Positions 43,206 to 53,783 of a DNA stretch of 64,000 nt are shown here, one piece after another (position 1 is the stretch's first letter; each line of letters starts with the position of its first letter). The notes under the pieces were generated by a model, which was not told the origin of the DNA, made no database searches, and worked only from the letters and a program-made list of their open reading frames with translations. Source of the stretch: a bacterium (lineage in GTDB: Bacteria > Hinthialibacterota > Hinthialibacteria > Hinthialibacterales > Hinthialibacteraceae); the NCBI GenBank assembly GCA_016125385.1, contig WGLV01000002.1, forward strand, positions 186,001 to 250,000, read 5' to 3'. Both the position numbers and the translations under genes were made by a program.

Positions 43206-44300
43206 CTACGCGGTAACGGCGGGTAACGGGGCTTCTCGCATAACGGGGTTGAACAGAGTGTCGCGCTCTACGGGAACCCGGCCCGCTTCTTCAATCAGGC
43301 GGCGCAATTTCGATACCGTCATGATCTTGGGTGAGGTCGAACCCGCCATGTGGACGATCTTCTCATCAATGACGGTCCCGTCGAAGTCGTCCGCGCCGAA
43401 TCGCAACATAACCTGCGCGGTCTTGACTCCCAGCATGGTCCAGTACGCTTTGATGTGGGGAAAATTATCCAGATAGATACGTGAAACGGCGTGGACCCGC
43501 ATGTCTTTCATGCCCGTGCCCAACACCCCGGTCAGGCGGGTGTTTTTCGGCTGAAAATGCAGCGGGATGAACGTCATGAATCCGCCGGTTTCGTCTTGCA
43601 GCGGGCGCAGGTGCGCGAGGTGGTCGACGATCTCTTCCGGCTCCTCGACGTGGCCGTAAAGCATCGTCGCATTGCTGTGCAGGCCAAGCCGGTGCGCTGT
43701 GCGATGCACTTCGAGCCATTCATCAACGTACAACTTGCCTGGGCACATCTTGTCGCGCACACGTTCAGCGAACATCTCGGCGCCGCCGCCTGGCAACGAG
43801 CCCAGCCCGGCGTCGATCAAATCGTTCAGCACCTGCTCAATGGAGCGTTTCGACAGGCGAGCGAGGTGAGAGATTTCCACGGCGGTGAAACACTTCAGGT
43901 GTACGTCGGGATAACGCTCTTTCAGTGCGCGCAACATGTCGAGGTAGTACGAATAGGGCAGGTCGGGATGCAGCCCCCCTACCACGTGAAACTCGATGGC
44001 GCCTTGAGCGGCGCCTTCGTCGGCGCGTTTCAGCATCTCGTTGATGGAATACTCGAAGCCGCCGTCTTCGCCCGGCTTGCGCGCGAAAGCGCAGAACTTG
44101 CAGTCGTCAACGCAGATGTTGCTGTAGTTGATGTGGCGGTTGACGATGTAGTACGCGTTGTTCTGGTTCCAGCGCCGGCGTACGGCTTCCGACATACGGC
44201 CCAGAGCGTGGATGTTGGGCGTGTGGTAGAGAAAGAGGGCTTCTTCTTCAGAGATGCGCCCGCCCGCGAGCACTTTGTCTTCGATTTGTTTCAGATCCAT
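43206..44300 (-). CDS. mqnE: Aminofutalosine synthase (radical SAM)
   Basis: 364 residues. The [4Fe-4S] ligands are Cys63, Cys67 and Cys70 (ICVDDCKFCAF). Family blocks follow: RHINYSNICV, GAIEFHVVGGLHPDLPYSYYLDMLRALK, CFTAVEISHLARL, LGSLPGGGAEMFAERVRDKMCPGKL, NATMLYGHVEEPEE and GGFMTFIPLHFQPKNT. MqnE joins 3-[(1-carboxyvinyl)oxy]benzoate to the adenosyl radical, the second step of the futalosine route to menaquinone. This implies the organism makes menaquinone without MenF-type genes. The other mqn genes are not in the window. It runs into the HAD gene after 40 bases. Confidence 0.93.
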   Translation of the reverse strand: MDLKQIEDKVLAGGRISEEEALFLYHTPNIHALGRMSEAVRRRWNQNNAYYIVNRHINYSNICVDDCKFCAFARKPGEDGGFEYSINEMLKRADEGAAQGAIEFHVVGGLHPDLPYSYYLDMLRALKERYPDVHLKCFTAVEISHLARLSKRSIEQVLNDLIDAGLGSLPGGGAEMFAERVRDKMCPGKLYVDEWLEVHRTAHRLGLHSNATMLYGHVEEPEEIVDHLAHLRPLQDETGGFMTFIPLHFQPKNTRLTGVLGTGMKDMRVHAVSRIYLDNFPHIKAYWTMLGVKTAQVMLRFGADDFDGTVIDEKIVHMAGSTSPKIMTVSKLRRLIEEAGRVPVERDTLFNPVMREAPLPAVTA

Positions 44301-44439
44301 ATCGTTTCAGTCCGGCCGTGCAAGCCGCATAGGTTTCATGATTTCGGCGCGAAGAAAACGCCGGACCTTTATTATACGGGACATTTCAATTTGAGCCAGT
44401 TGAGCGCGGCTGGGTGGCAAAAGGATTGTAAATCCGAAT

Positions 44440-44943
44440 TCAGAACAGATTCACGATCAGTTGAACTTCGCCCTTGTTGAGGCGCAGTTCGCGGGCGATC
44501 TGTTCGGGCGACCAGCCGCGCTGGTGCAGTTCGATGATCTTGTCCTTGGAATGGTGCCGGACGCCATGTTGGGGGGGCAGGGGAGTGATGCGAGCCGTGT
44601 ACATCGGTTCGGGGGCGGCGGTGGCGTATGATTGCGGTTCCGGCGCGGGCGCGGCTGCTATCGCGGCGGTTTCGACGCGCTCGGCGATACGGCGGCTGAG
44701 CGTGCGGATCGCTTCGCTTTGCAGGGAAATCTTCTGCATCTGCGATTCGGTGTAGTATTCGATATTCGAAACCAGTTCGGTGAGCGATTTCTGCAGGGCG
44801 CGAAGGTCGTTGGGGGTAATCGCGGGAATCTCGGGACGGTTGTCACGGTCACGGATCAATTCATGGACCTGTCGCTTCAAATGGACAAGCCATAAAAACA
44901 GACTGACTACCAGAATCAGCAGTACGACTTCCATGACTGACAT
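44440..44943 (-). CDS. SwrB-like (DUF6115/DUF2802-type) single-TM coiled-coil protein
   Basis: 167 residues: N-terminal helix (VVLLILVVSLFLWLVHL), coiled coil about 25-90, Pro/Ala linker, and a short C-terminal helix-turn-helix-like end (KDKIIELHQRGWSPEQIARELRLNKGEVQLIVNLF). This TM, coiled coil and end motif, and the length, match SwrB of Bacillus, which activates flagellar type III secretion and is encoded immediately after sigD. Here it lies downstream of a FliA gene with one small gene between. The role is inferred by architecture and position. GAGG is 7 bases before the ATG. Confidence 0.7.
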   Translation of the reverse strand: MSVMEVVLLILVVSLFLWLVHLKRQVHELIRDRDNRPEIPAITPNDLRALQKSLTELVSNIEYYTESQMQKISLQSEAIRTLSRRIAERVETAAIAAAPAPEPQSYATAAPEPMYTARITPLPPQHGVRHHSKDKIIELHQRGWSPEQIARELRLNKGEVQLIVNLF

Positions 44944-45060
44944 TGCGGTTCCTCAACCAGACGAAGCAATCTGAAATAAAGTACGATCCCTGACGAACGG
45001 CGCGCAGGACGCGCCATGCAAACCGTCCAAAGAATTACTGCGTATGATTACTTTAATGCG

Positions 45061-45390
45061 TTATGCTTCTACGTCAAGATAATTTCCATGAATTCCATCT
45101 TTTGCACGTTTTTTTGCAACTTTTTCTTCTGCTTCTTCCTCAATCGTTTTTGCGCGGCGGCGGGTTCGGGGGCGCCGGCGGCCCGCCCGGTCCTGATCCT
45201 CTTCACGGATGCCCTGTTTTTCGTCTGATTCCTCGCCTTCCTGCACGGTGGTGTTTTCTTCCAGAACTTCTTCCTGAAATTCGTTGTTGATGGCGATGGG
45301 GGCGTGTTGAATCTGGTGAGTCTGCGCCTGACTGAATTGTTGATTCAGCGGCATATTCGCGAGCTGGTTTTGTAAATCCGCGAGTCTCAT
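45061..45390 (-). CDS. Small charged cytoplasmic protein between fliA and the SwrB-like gene
   Basis: 109 residues from ATG 45390 (AGGGAG upstream; the longer start at 45450 overlaps fliA). The N-terminal 40 residues are Gln-rich, the rest is Glu/Lys/Arg-rich and disordered, ending HGNYLDVEA. No domain is recognised. Similar small basic-acidic proteins with a terminal LDI/LDV motif are found next to fliA in several flagellar operons, so I infer a flagellar association. It starts 57 bases after fliA's stop and is followed by the SwrB-like gene after 117 bases. Confidence 0.65.
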   Translation of the reverse strand: MRLADLQNQLANMPLNQQFSQAQTHQIQHAPIAINNEFQEEVLEENTTVQEGEESDEKQGIREEDQDRAGRRRPRTRRRAKTIEEEAEEKVAKKRAKDGIHGNYLDVEA

Positions 45391-45446
45391 GGTTCTCCCT
45401 CGCGATGACAAAAATTCGGCGGCGGGGCGCCCGTGGGCCGGGGAGG

Positions 45447-46259
45447 TCACACGAACATATCTTGCTGCCAGGTCGCCAACTTTCCGCGCAGTCTGAGCAT
45501 CGCCTTGGTGTGGAGTTGACAGACGCGCGACTCAGTAACGCCAAGTACTTCGCCGATTTCTCGCAAGGTTAATTCATCATTATAGTACATCACTACCACC
45601 AGGCGCTCTTTGTCCGGCAGGTTTTCGATCGCCTGGGTCAGTAGTTCGATGATTTCGTCTTTTTGAATCTGATCGCGCGGGTCGTCGACTTTACGCGACG
45701 GCGTCACGTCGGCGCGGGTAGCGACGCTGTCTTCAGAGATGCGAAGCACCTCGTCGAGCGAGAGCAGCGCGGCCCGGCTGGCGTGATGCAGCAGCCGTTG
45801 CAGTTCATTCACCTCCACGCCCAGCTTGCCCGCGATTTCACTTTCGTTGGCGGGCCGTTGCAGTTCGGTTTCCATCTCGGCGAAGGCGGCTTGCAGTTTA
45901 TTGACCTGTTGCCGTAACGATCTTGGAATCCAGTCAACGGCTCGCAATTCGTCGATGATGGAGCCTTTGATTCGGGGGATGGCGTAGGTGACGAACTTGA
46001 CATCGCGGCGAGGATCGAAATTATCGATGGCGGCCAGAAGCCCCATCACGCCGCTTGAATAGAGGTCGTCGTAGTCGAGCACTTCGCTTTCGATGTGCGA
46101 GACGCTCAACATGCGGTTTATCACGTATTTGACGAGGTGGATATATTTTTCAGCAAGTTTTTCGCGGGCGTCATACGAATTGTTCTGGGTGTATTCGACC
46201 CATAGGCGCTTTTCTTCCTCAGCGGATACTTTTTCTCGGCTCACGTCATAATAGCGCAT
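45447..46259 (-). CDS. fliA: RNA polymerase sigma factor FliA/WhiG type (sigma-28)
   Basis: 270 residues. Region 2 has LVKYVINRML, YDDLYSSGVMGLLAAIDNFDP, KFVTYAIPRIKGSIIDELRAVDWIPRSLR; region 3 ELQRPANESEIAGKLG; region 4 TLREIGEVLGVTESRVCQLHTKAMLRL. This pattern, with DELRAVDWIPRSLR, is typical of FliA/SigD. It directs late flagellar and chemotaxis genes, which are not in this window. AGGA lies 10 bases before the ATG. No FlgM is seen here. The cluster continues with a charged protein and a SwrB-like protein. Confidence 0.93.
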   Translation of the reverse strand: MRYYDVSREKVSAEEEKRLWVEYTQNNSYDAREKLAEKYIHLVKYVINRMLSVSHIESEVLDYDDLYSSGVMGLLAAIDNFDPRRDVKFVTYAIPRIKGSIIDELRAVDWIPRSLRQQVNKLQAAFAEMETELQRPANESEIAGKLGVEVNELQRLLHHASRAALLSLDEVLRISEDSVATRADVTPSRKVDDPRDQIQKDEIIELLTQAIENLPDKERLVVVMYYNDELTLREIGEVLGVTESRVCQLHTKAMLRLRGKLATWQQDMFV

Positions 46260-46412
46260 GGGCGAATCATCCTAATCGCGTCTCGGTCAGCAGGTTAATT
46301 CGCCAGGCCGGTTTGAGAATCGCGATTGTAATGTGCTCTCTTTCAGGATACTCCCGTGTATGAATGCTTCCATTCAACGGATTGTGAATGGAGTGATATT
46401 CATTTTAACCGA

Positions 46413-46913
46413 TTATTCGTATTCTTCATCCGCCATCTGCCGGTGTTGCGCCTCAACCTTGATCGCCCGAACGCCGTTATCTTTCAGATTCTGAATCATG
46501 CGTTCAGTCAATTTCGCTCCTTCACGAACCAGCAGGGCTCCATCCGAGTTGGTTACCGCATTTACGGATATCATATTGGGTTGAAGTTCATCCACGGACA
46601 TTTCGAGAATGAAGCGCTTGTTGGGGTCGGCTTTAAGCTCGTCCATCCTTTTCTGCGCTTCGGTCCGGTATGACTCCACCAGCGCCGGTTCAGCCACCTT
46701 TTCGTAATACATACCCCACAGATATCCGAGCAGACCGAAACCCATCAACGCCAGCACGGAATTTCTGAAGGCCAGGTTGAAATCCATCCCATTGCCAATG
46801 ATAGTACCCGCCAATACAACGGCAAAGCCAATAACGGCTGTGACCGCGAATATGCGTTGACGCATGATCGCGATGTCACGGTAGAGGCGGCGCTTGTCCA
46901 TCGGTGATTGCAT
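46413..46913 (-). CDS. Small two-helix membrane protein upstream of fliA
   Basis: About 166 residues from ATG 46913 (ATG 46901 is also possible). The frame extends to 47048 but a strong promoter at 46942-46970 lies inside it, so those codons cannot be translated from that transcript. Two hydrophobic helices (VTAVIGFAVVLAGTI and FRNSVLALMGFGLLGYLW) are followed by a soluble tail with LLVREGAKLTERMIQNLKDNGVRAIKVE, a short repeat-like motif seen at the ends of several signalling proteins. No family is recognised with certainty. It is 153 bases upstream of fliA and may start that transcription unit. Confidence 0.65.
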   Translation of the reverse strand: MQSPMDKRRLYRDIAIMRQRIFAVTAVIGFAVVLAGTIIGNGMDFNLAFRNSVLALMGFGLLGYLWGMYYEKVAEPALVESYRTEAQKRMDELKADPNKRFILEMSVDELQPNMISVNAVTNSDGALLVREGAKLTERMIQNLKDNGVRAIKVEAQHRQMADEEYE

Positions 46914-46941
46914 GAAACAGGCGTTGTCCTTTTTAAGCGAA

Positions 46942-46970
46942 ATTATACCACGAGCAATAGGTAATAACAA
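46942..46970 (-). promoter_or_regulatory. Sigma-70 type promoter of the fliA region
   Basis: On the minus strand TTGTTA (46970-46965), a 17-base spacer and a perfect TATAAT (46947-46942). Transcription would begin near 46935 and reach the two-helix protein, then fliA. It also decides the start of that protein. Confidence 0.75.
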
Positions 46971-47190
46971 TAATCGAATTTTGCAAGCTTTAAGAAGGAT
47001 GAGTGAGAGTATTTTCGAGATTGAGGGGCGGCGCGGCCCTTCCGGCATCTTGAAAGTCTTGCAGGCGCATTGTAACGCGAAATCAATCGCCAGGCGACAT
47101 TAGAAAGCCGTTTTTTATCGTCAACCCGAAAGATAGATCAAGATGCGGTTTTCGAGATGGTTAGGCGTCGATTCATGAAGCGGGTCTACA

Positions 47191-48336
47191 TTAAATCGGC
47201 TCATCCATGATTTTCGCGATGCCGCTGATTAACATTTTCAGTGTATACCACCTTAACATCTGGTTTCGCGCCCATACCAGCGGCGCCGATTTCACGGTCA
47301 TGATGTTTCCCAATCTCCGGGAAGTTCGCTGTGCGGATTCCGCCCGCTTTCGATGGCGCTTTTCGAAGAGGCGCAAGGCTTTTTCAATGAACCGCGCATC
47401 AGTACGCGACAGTTCATCATTTAACACGGCGGCTGATTCCATCGCCATTGATGCGCCGATGCCCGCCGTTGGTAAAAATCCAACCGCGGCGTCACCAAGC
47501 AGAACAACACGGCCTTTAACCCATCGCTGAGTGTGGCAGTCGTGAAAATCCCAGAAGAATGGGGCCTGTTCATCCTTAATCGCATCCAGAATCGCTTGAA
47601 TCCGGGGTGAGATACTCGGCCCATTCCGCCCTCGCAGGTCTTCAATATATTGATGGAATCCTTTTGCTTTGAGCGATTGGATAGGGCCGCCCACAAAAAC
47701 GCCAAGCCTGCCGGATGTCGGATACAACCCGATAAATCGGCCTGCGTCCCAGTATTCCGTATATTTGTCGTTGGGCGCCAGATTCGAGTCGACCCAGGCG
47801 ACCCATCCTCCCCACCCGGTTTTTCGGTAGGCGTAATCCTGTTCCTCTAAAACTAGCGCTCGCGTATCGGAGTGCAGCCCATCCGCGCCCACAACCAGAT
47901 CGAAACGATCGGTGGAACCATCATGGAACTCGACCTCGACTTGCGAACTGGTCTGGTTGATGGCCCTGACGGTTGTACCCATCCGAATCGGGATGTCGCC
48001 GGATGCTTTGCGCAATAAGTCGATCAGGCCGGGGCGGCTGATACCCTGAAGGGGGCCATATTCTGTGGTTAAGGGTTGAAGGTCGTAATCATGAATCACA
48101 TCGCCGCGCCAGTTTTGAATGATATATTTTCTCATTTCGACGCTTTGATCCAGAAAATCGTCAAAGACGCCCAGACCATGCAGAACGCGGGACCCAAGAT
48201 AATATAATCCAAGCATATATCCGGAATGATCGAAACGATCGGCTCGCTCAATGACGACCGGCGTTATACCCCGGCGATGCAACAAGGCGGACAACGTCAG
48301 ACCGGCGACGCCCGCCCCGATTATCAGAATACGCAT
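47191..48336 (-). CDS. FAD-dependent monooxygenase
   Basis: 381 residues from ATG 48336 (AGGAAGGAGG just upstream). Three flavin-binding motifs: GAGVAGLTLSALLHRRG near the N-terminus, GADGLHSDTR near 160 and LLGDAAVGFLPTAGIGASMAMESA near 290. This is the PHBH-like group A flavoprotein monooxygenase pattern, which hydroxylates aromatic or other substrates with NAD(P)H. It resembles polyketide, aurachin or zeaxanthin-type enzymes and the substrate cannot be fixed. murQ lies 109 bases upstream on the same strand; a common transcript is possible. Confidence 0.85.
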   Translation of the reverse strand: MRILIIGAGVAGLTLSALLHRRGITPVVIERADRFDHSGYMLGLYYLGSRVLHGLGVFDDFLDQSVEMRKYIIQNWRGDVIHDYDLQPLTTEYGPLQGISRPGLIDLLRKASGDIPIRMGTTVRAINQTSSQVEVEFHDGSTDRFDLVVGADGLHSDTRALVLEEQDYAYRKTGWGGWVAWVDSNLAPNDKYTEYWDAGRFIGLYPTSGRLGVFVGGPIQSLKAKGFHQYIEDLRGRNGPSISPRIQAILDAIKDEQAPFFWDFHDCHTQRWVKGRVVLLGDAAVGFLPTAGIGASMAMESAAVLNDELSRTDARFIEKALRLFEKRHRKRAESAQRTSRRLGNIMTVKSAPLVWARNQMLRWYTLKMLISGIAKIMDEPI

Positions 48337-48445
48337 GCTTCCTCCTTCCTGCTTGATTCGAATGGCCGCATTTATAAAACGAGGGAAAGAGGGTTTGTGT
48401 AATTCATGCGAAGGGAAGGGCAATCTGGTTAACCAGCGCGGTGCG

Positions 48446-49369
48446 TTATTCGGCGCCGGATTCTCGGGGAATGAGGTCCTGTATCCGGCCTTGTTGCTGC
48501 TCGATCAGGCGATTCGCTTCATCCGCGGTTACGCCGATGAAGTGCATCACTAGTGCGGTCTTTAATCGCCCGTTCGCGGCTTGAATCAGGCTGTTCGCCT
48601 CATCGTAGGAGATCCCTGTGAGTGAAGAGAGTATGCGTCGCGAGCGGACCTCAAGCTTGTAGTTCGTCGCGGTCAGATCGACCATCAGGTTACGGAATAC
48701 TTTACCAATGCGCACCATCGCGGCGGTGGTGATGATGTTGAGCGTCAGTTTAGTGGCGGTTCCCGCCTTCATACGGGTCGAACCCGTGATGACTTCAGGC
48801 CCCACCAGCAAGGGAATGATGACGTCGACGTCCGGCATGTGATCGGGGTTGCTATGACAGGTGATGAACACCGTTCGGGCGCCGCGCTTACGCGCTTCGC
48901 TCAATGCGCCGTGAACGAAAGGCGTGAGTCCCGATGCGGCGATGCCCGCCACCACGTCACCGCATCGAATGTTGCGTTCTTCCATCGCTCGTGCGCCGTC
49001 TTCCGGCGAGTCTTCCGCGCGTTCAACCGCATGCCGAAGGGCGTCCCAACCACCCGCGATGACACCCTGAACCATGTCAGGATGAGTGCCAAACGTCGGA
49101 GGACATTCCGCCGCGTCGAGCACTCCCAACCGACCGCTGGTTCCGGCGCCCACGTAAATTAACCGGCCCTGATTGCGAAAGGCTTCGACGGCGTAGTCGA
49201 CGGCTTGAGCGATTTCGGAGAGGACGCCGTCCAGCGCCGCAAAAGCGAAATGGTCTTCCGTGTGAATGAGTTCGACTATTTCCCGGGTGGAGAGTTTGTC
49301 GATGTTTTCCGAGCGAGGATTGCGCTGTTCGGTGAGCAGTGAAGCCAGCGTTTCCGGCGTCCGCTTCAT
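48446..49369 (-). CDS. murQ: N-acetylmuramic acid 6-phosphate etherase
   Basis: 307 residues, full length. SIS-type fold with LIYVGAGTSGRLGVLDAAECPPTFG, GGWDALRHAVERAEDSPEDGA, CHSNPDHMPDVDV, and TRMKAGTATKLTLNIITTAAM. MurQ cleaves the D-lactyl ether of MurNAc-6-phosphate, giving GlcNAc-6-phosphate and D-lactate, in peptidoglycan recycling. Its ATG overlaps the stop of RNase G as ATGA. No murK, anmK or MurP gene is adjacent. Confidence 0.95.
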   Translation of the reverse strand: MKRTPETLASLLTEQRNPRSENIDKLSTREIVELIHTEDHFAFAALDGVLSEIAQAVDYAVEAFRNQGRLIYVGAGTSGRLGVLDAAECPPTFGTHPDMVQGVIAGGWDALRHAVERAEDSPEDGARAMEERNIRCGDVVAGIAASGLTPFVHGALSEARKRGARTVFITCHSNPDHMPDVDVIIPLLVGPEVITGSTRMKAGTATKLTLNIITTAAMVRIGKVFRNLMVDLTATNYKLEVRSRRILSSLTGISYDEANSLIQAANGRLKTALVMHFIGVTADEANRLIEQQQGRIQDLIPRESGAE

Positions 49370-50886
49370 GAAATTTCCTCAACGATCTGCTCGAAGTGCA
49401 GATCGGCGCCTGGCAGGATTTTCAGTGAGGCGTTATAGCGCGTCTGCAGCGCTTCCTGCTGTTCGGCGTAATCTTCCTTGATTTTCGACGCCAGGCGCGG
49501 ATGAACCCGAAGCGTGACGCTTTTCGCGTTTTCTTCTTTGCATATCTCCTCGAATGTCCTGAAAATTTTGATAATCATGGTTTCGGACGAGAGGATGAAG
49601 CCTTCACGTTTGCAGTACGGGCAGGGTTGAGTTGTTGATTTGTTCAGACTTTTACGCACGCGTTTGCGCGTCATCTGCAACAGGCCCAATTCGGTTAGTG
49701 GATACAAATGAGTCCGCGACCGGTCGCGTTTCAGATGCTCGACCAGATGGGCCATCAGTTGATCCTGATGATCCTTTTCTCTCATGTCGATAAAGTCGAC
49801 GATGATGATGCCGCCCAGATTGCGCATACGTAATTGTCGTGCGATTTCGCCCGCCGCGTCCATGTTGGTGCGGAAGACGGTCTCCTCCAGATTATGCTTG
49901 CCCAGATACCGGCCGGTGTTGACGTCGATGACGGTCATTGCTTCGGTTTCATCGATGACGATATACCCGCCGCACTTGAGCCATACCTTACGGCTGCGCA
50001 GATTGTTGATGTCGGTTTCAAGGCCGTAGGTGCGGAAGATGGGCGTGCTGTCGTCGTAAAAGGTAATCTTGTGAACCGCGTTGGGCGCCTGCTTTTTTAC
50101 GTACTCTACGACTTCGGTGTACAACTGGGGGTCGTCGACCACCAGCTCCTCAATACCGTCGCTGATCAGGTCGAGAATCAACAGAAATACCATTCCGGGA
50201 ATCTGATAGATCAGCGATGGGGCGCCCGTGGTTTCGCTGCGATGTTGAATGCGTTCCCATTCTTTCAGCAGATAATCCAGATCGTTGCGGAACTCTTCAT
50301 CGCCCATGTCTTTCCCAGCGGTCCGGACGATGGCGCCCATGCCGTCGGGAAGCAGGGCTTCCGCCAGGTTTTTAAGCCGTTCGCGTTCTTCAAGGTCTTC
50401 GATACGGCGCGAGACGCCTACGTGGCTGGTACAGGGGAGCAGTACGAGATAACGCCCGGGCAGAGAAATATTGGTGGTGACGCGGCTACCCTTGGCGCCG
50501 ATCGGCTCTTTGTACAGCTGGACGTTAATCTGTTGTTGTTCCTGAATCAGGTCGGTGATGGCGTATGGCGTGGGGTCCGGTTTGGCGGATGTTTCTTCTC
50601 CACCGGTTTCTTCTGTGAAGGCGCTCTCGTCTTCTGTAAAATACCCATACTCGTCGAGTTGGGGATAAAGATCGTTTACATAGAGAAACGCGTTTCGAGG
50701 CAGACCGATGTCGATGAACGCCGCCTCAATGCCCGGGATGATCGAAGTGACGATCCCCTTATATATGTTGCCGACGATCCGCTGTTCGTCTCGCCGCTCG
50801 ATGGCGTATTCAGCCAGTTTGGAATTTTCGAGCACCGCGATACGAATCTCGTAGTCGTCAGCGCTTACCAGTATCTGCCGTTGCAT
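49366..50886 (-). CDS. rng: Ribonuclease G/E family endoribonuclease
   Basis: 506 residues, the RNase G length without the long RNase E tail. N-terminal S1 domain (VGNIYKGIVTSIIPGIEAAFIDIG), the metal-binding aspartates in VIDVNTGRYLG and IIIVDFIDM, and the zinc link CPYCKREG. It processes rRNA 5' ends and turns over mRNA. An insertion of acidic residues follows the S1 start (about 75-100), giving a slightly different S1 module. The gene is followed at its stop by murQ and preceded by a TIGR03960 gene 58 bases upstream. Confidence 0.93.
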   Translation of the reverse strand: MQRQILVSADDYEIRIAVLENSKLAEYAIERRDEQRIVGNIYKGIVTSIIPGIEAAFIDIGLPRNAFLYVNDLYPQLDEYGYFTEDESAFTEETGGEETSAKPDPTPYAITDLIQEQQQINVQLYKEPIGAKGSRVTTNISLPGRYLVLLPCTSHVGVSRRIEDLEERERLKNLAEALLPDGMGAIVRTAGKDMGDEEFRNDLDYLLKEWERIQHRSETTGAPSLIYQIPGMVFLLILDLISDGIEELVVDDPQLYTEVVEYVKKQAPNAVHKITFYDDSTPIFRTYGLETDINNLRSRKVWLKCGGYIVIDETEAMTVIDVNTGRYLGKHNLEETVFRTNMDAAGEIARQLRMRNLGGIIIVDFIDMREKDHQDQLMAHLVEHLKRDRSRTHLYPLTELGLLQMTRKRVRKSLNKSTTQPCPYCKREGFILSSETMIIKIFRTFEEICKEENAKSVTLRVHPRLASKIKEDYAEQQEALQTRYNASLKILPGADLHFEQIVEEIS

Positions 50887-50944
50887 TGTGTTTTTTTGTA
50901 CCTGACGTCAGCGCTATTCGCGCGTTGCTTCGTGGCGGATGTTG

Positions 50945-53527
<2,583 letters not shown>

Positions 53528-53733
53528 GAAATCAACTTCCTGTTATGAATTCGTTGTGTGTGGCCGATGGATGTTCGTCTTGATGGGCGCCATGAGCGTT
53601 TTGTTATATTGTGCGGCGATAAAACCAGATTGACAGTGTACCGTTGAATTCCAATCCGAAAAGTGTAAACCAGCGCGCGCGTTGGTGAATCGGGTGGAAC
53701 GCCCGGCCCCGATTCGCCCTGAAGATGAAATTA

Positions 53734-53759
53734 AAAAAGGGGCGAGAAGCCCCTTTTTC
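53734..53759 (-). terminator. Rho-independent terminator of the ABC-exporter operon
   Basis: Stem GGGGC/GCCCC (53740-53744 with 53750-53754) with 5-base loop, A-rich and T-rich flanks extending the pairing. It follows the DUF4340 gene on the minus strand by 24 bases. Confidence 0.88.
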
Positions 53760-53783
53760 ATTGCTGAATGCGATTGGATTCAA

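Noticed and set aside
46914-47048. N-terminal extension of the two-helix protein
   Set aside because: A strong promoter (46942-46970) lies within it.
53680-53725. Inverted repeat GAATCGGG...CCCGATTC between the radical SAM gene and the terminator
   Set aside because: A loop of more than 10 bases and no T run; it could be chance in GC-rich DNA.
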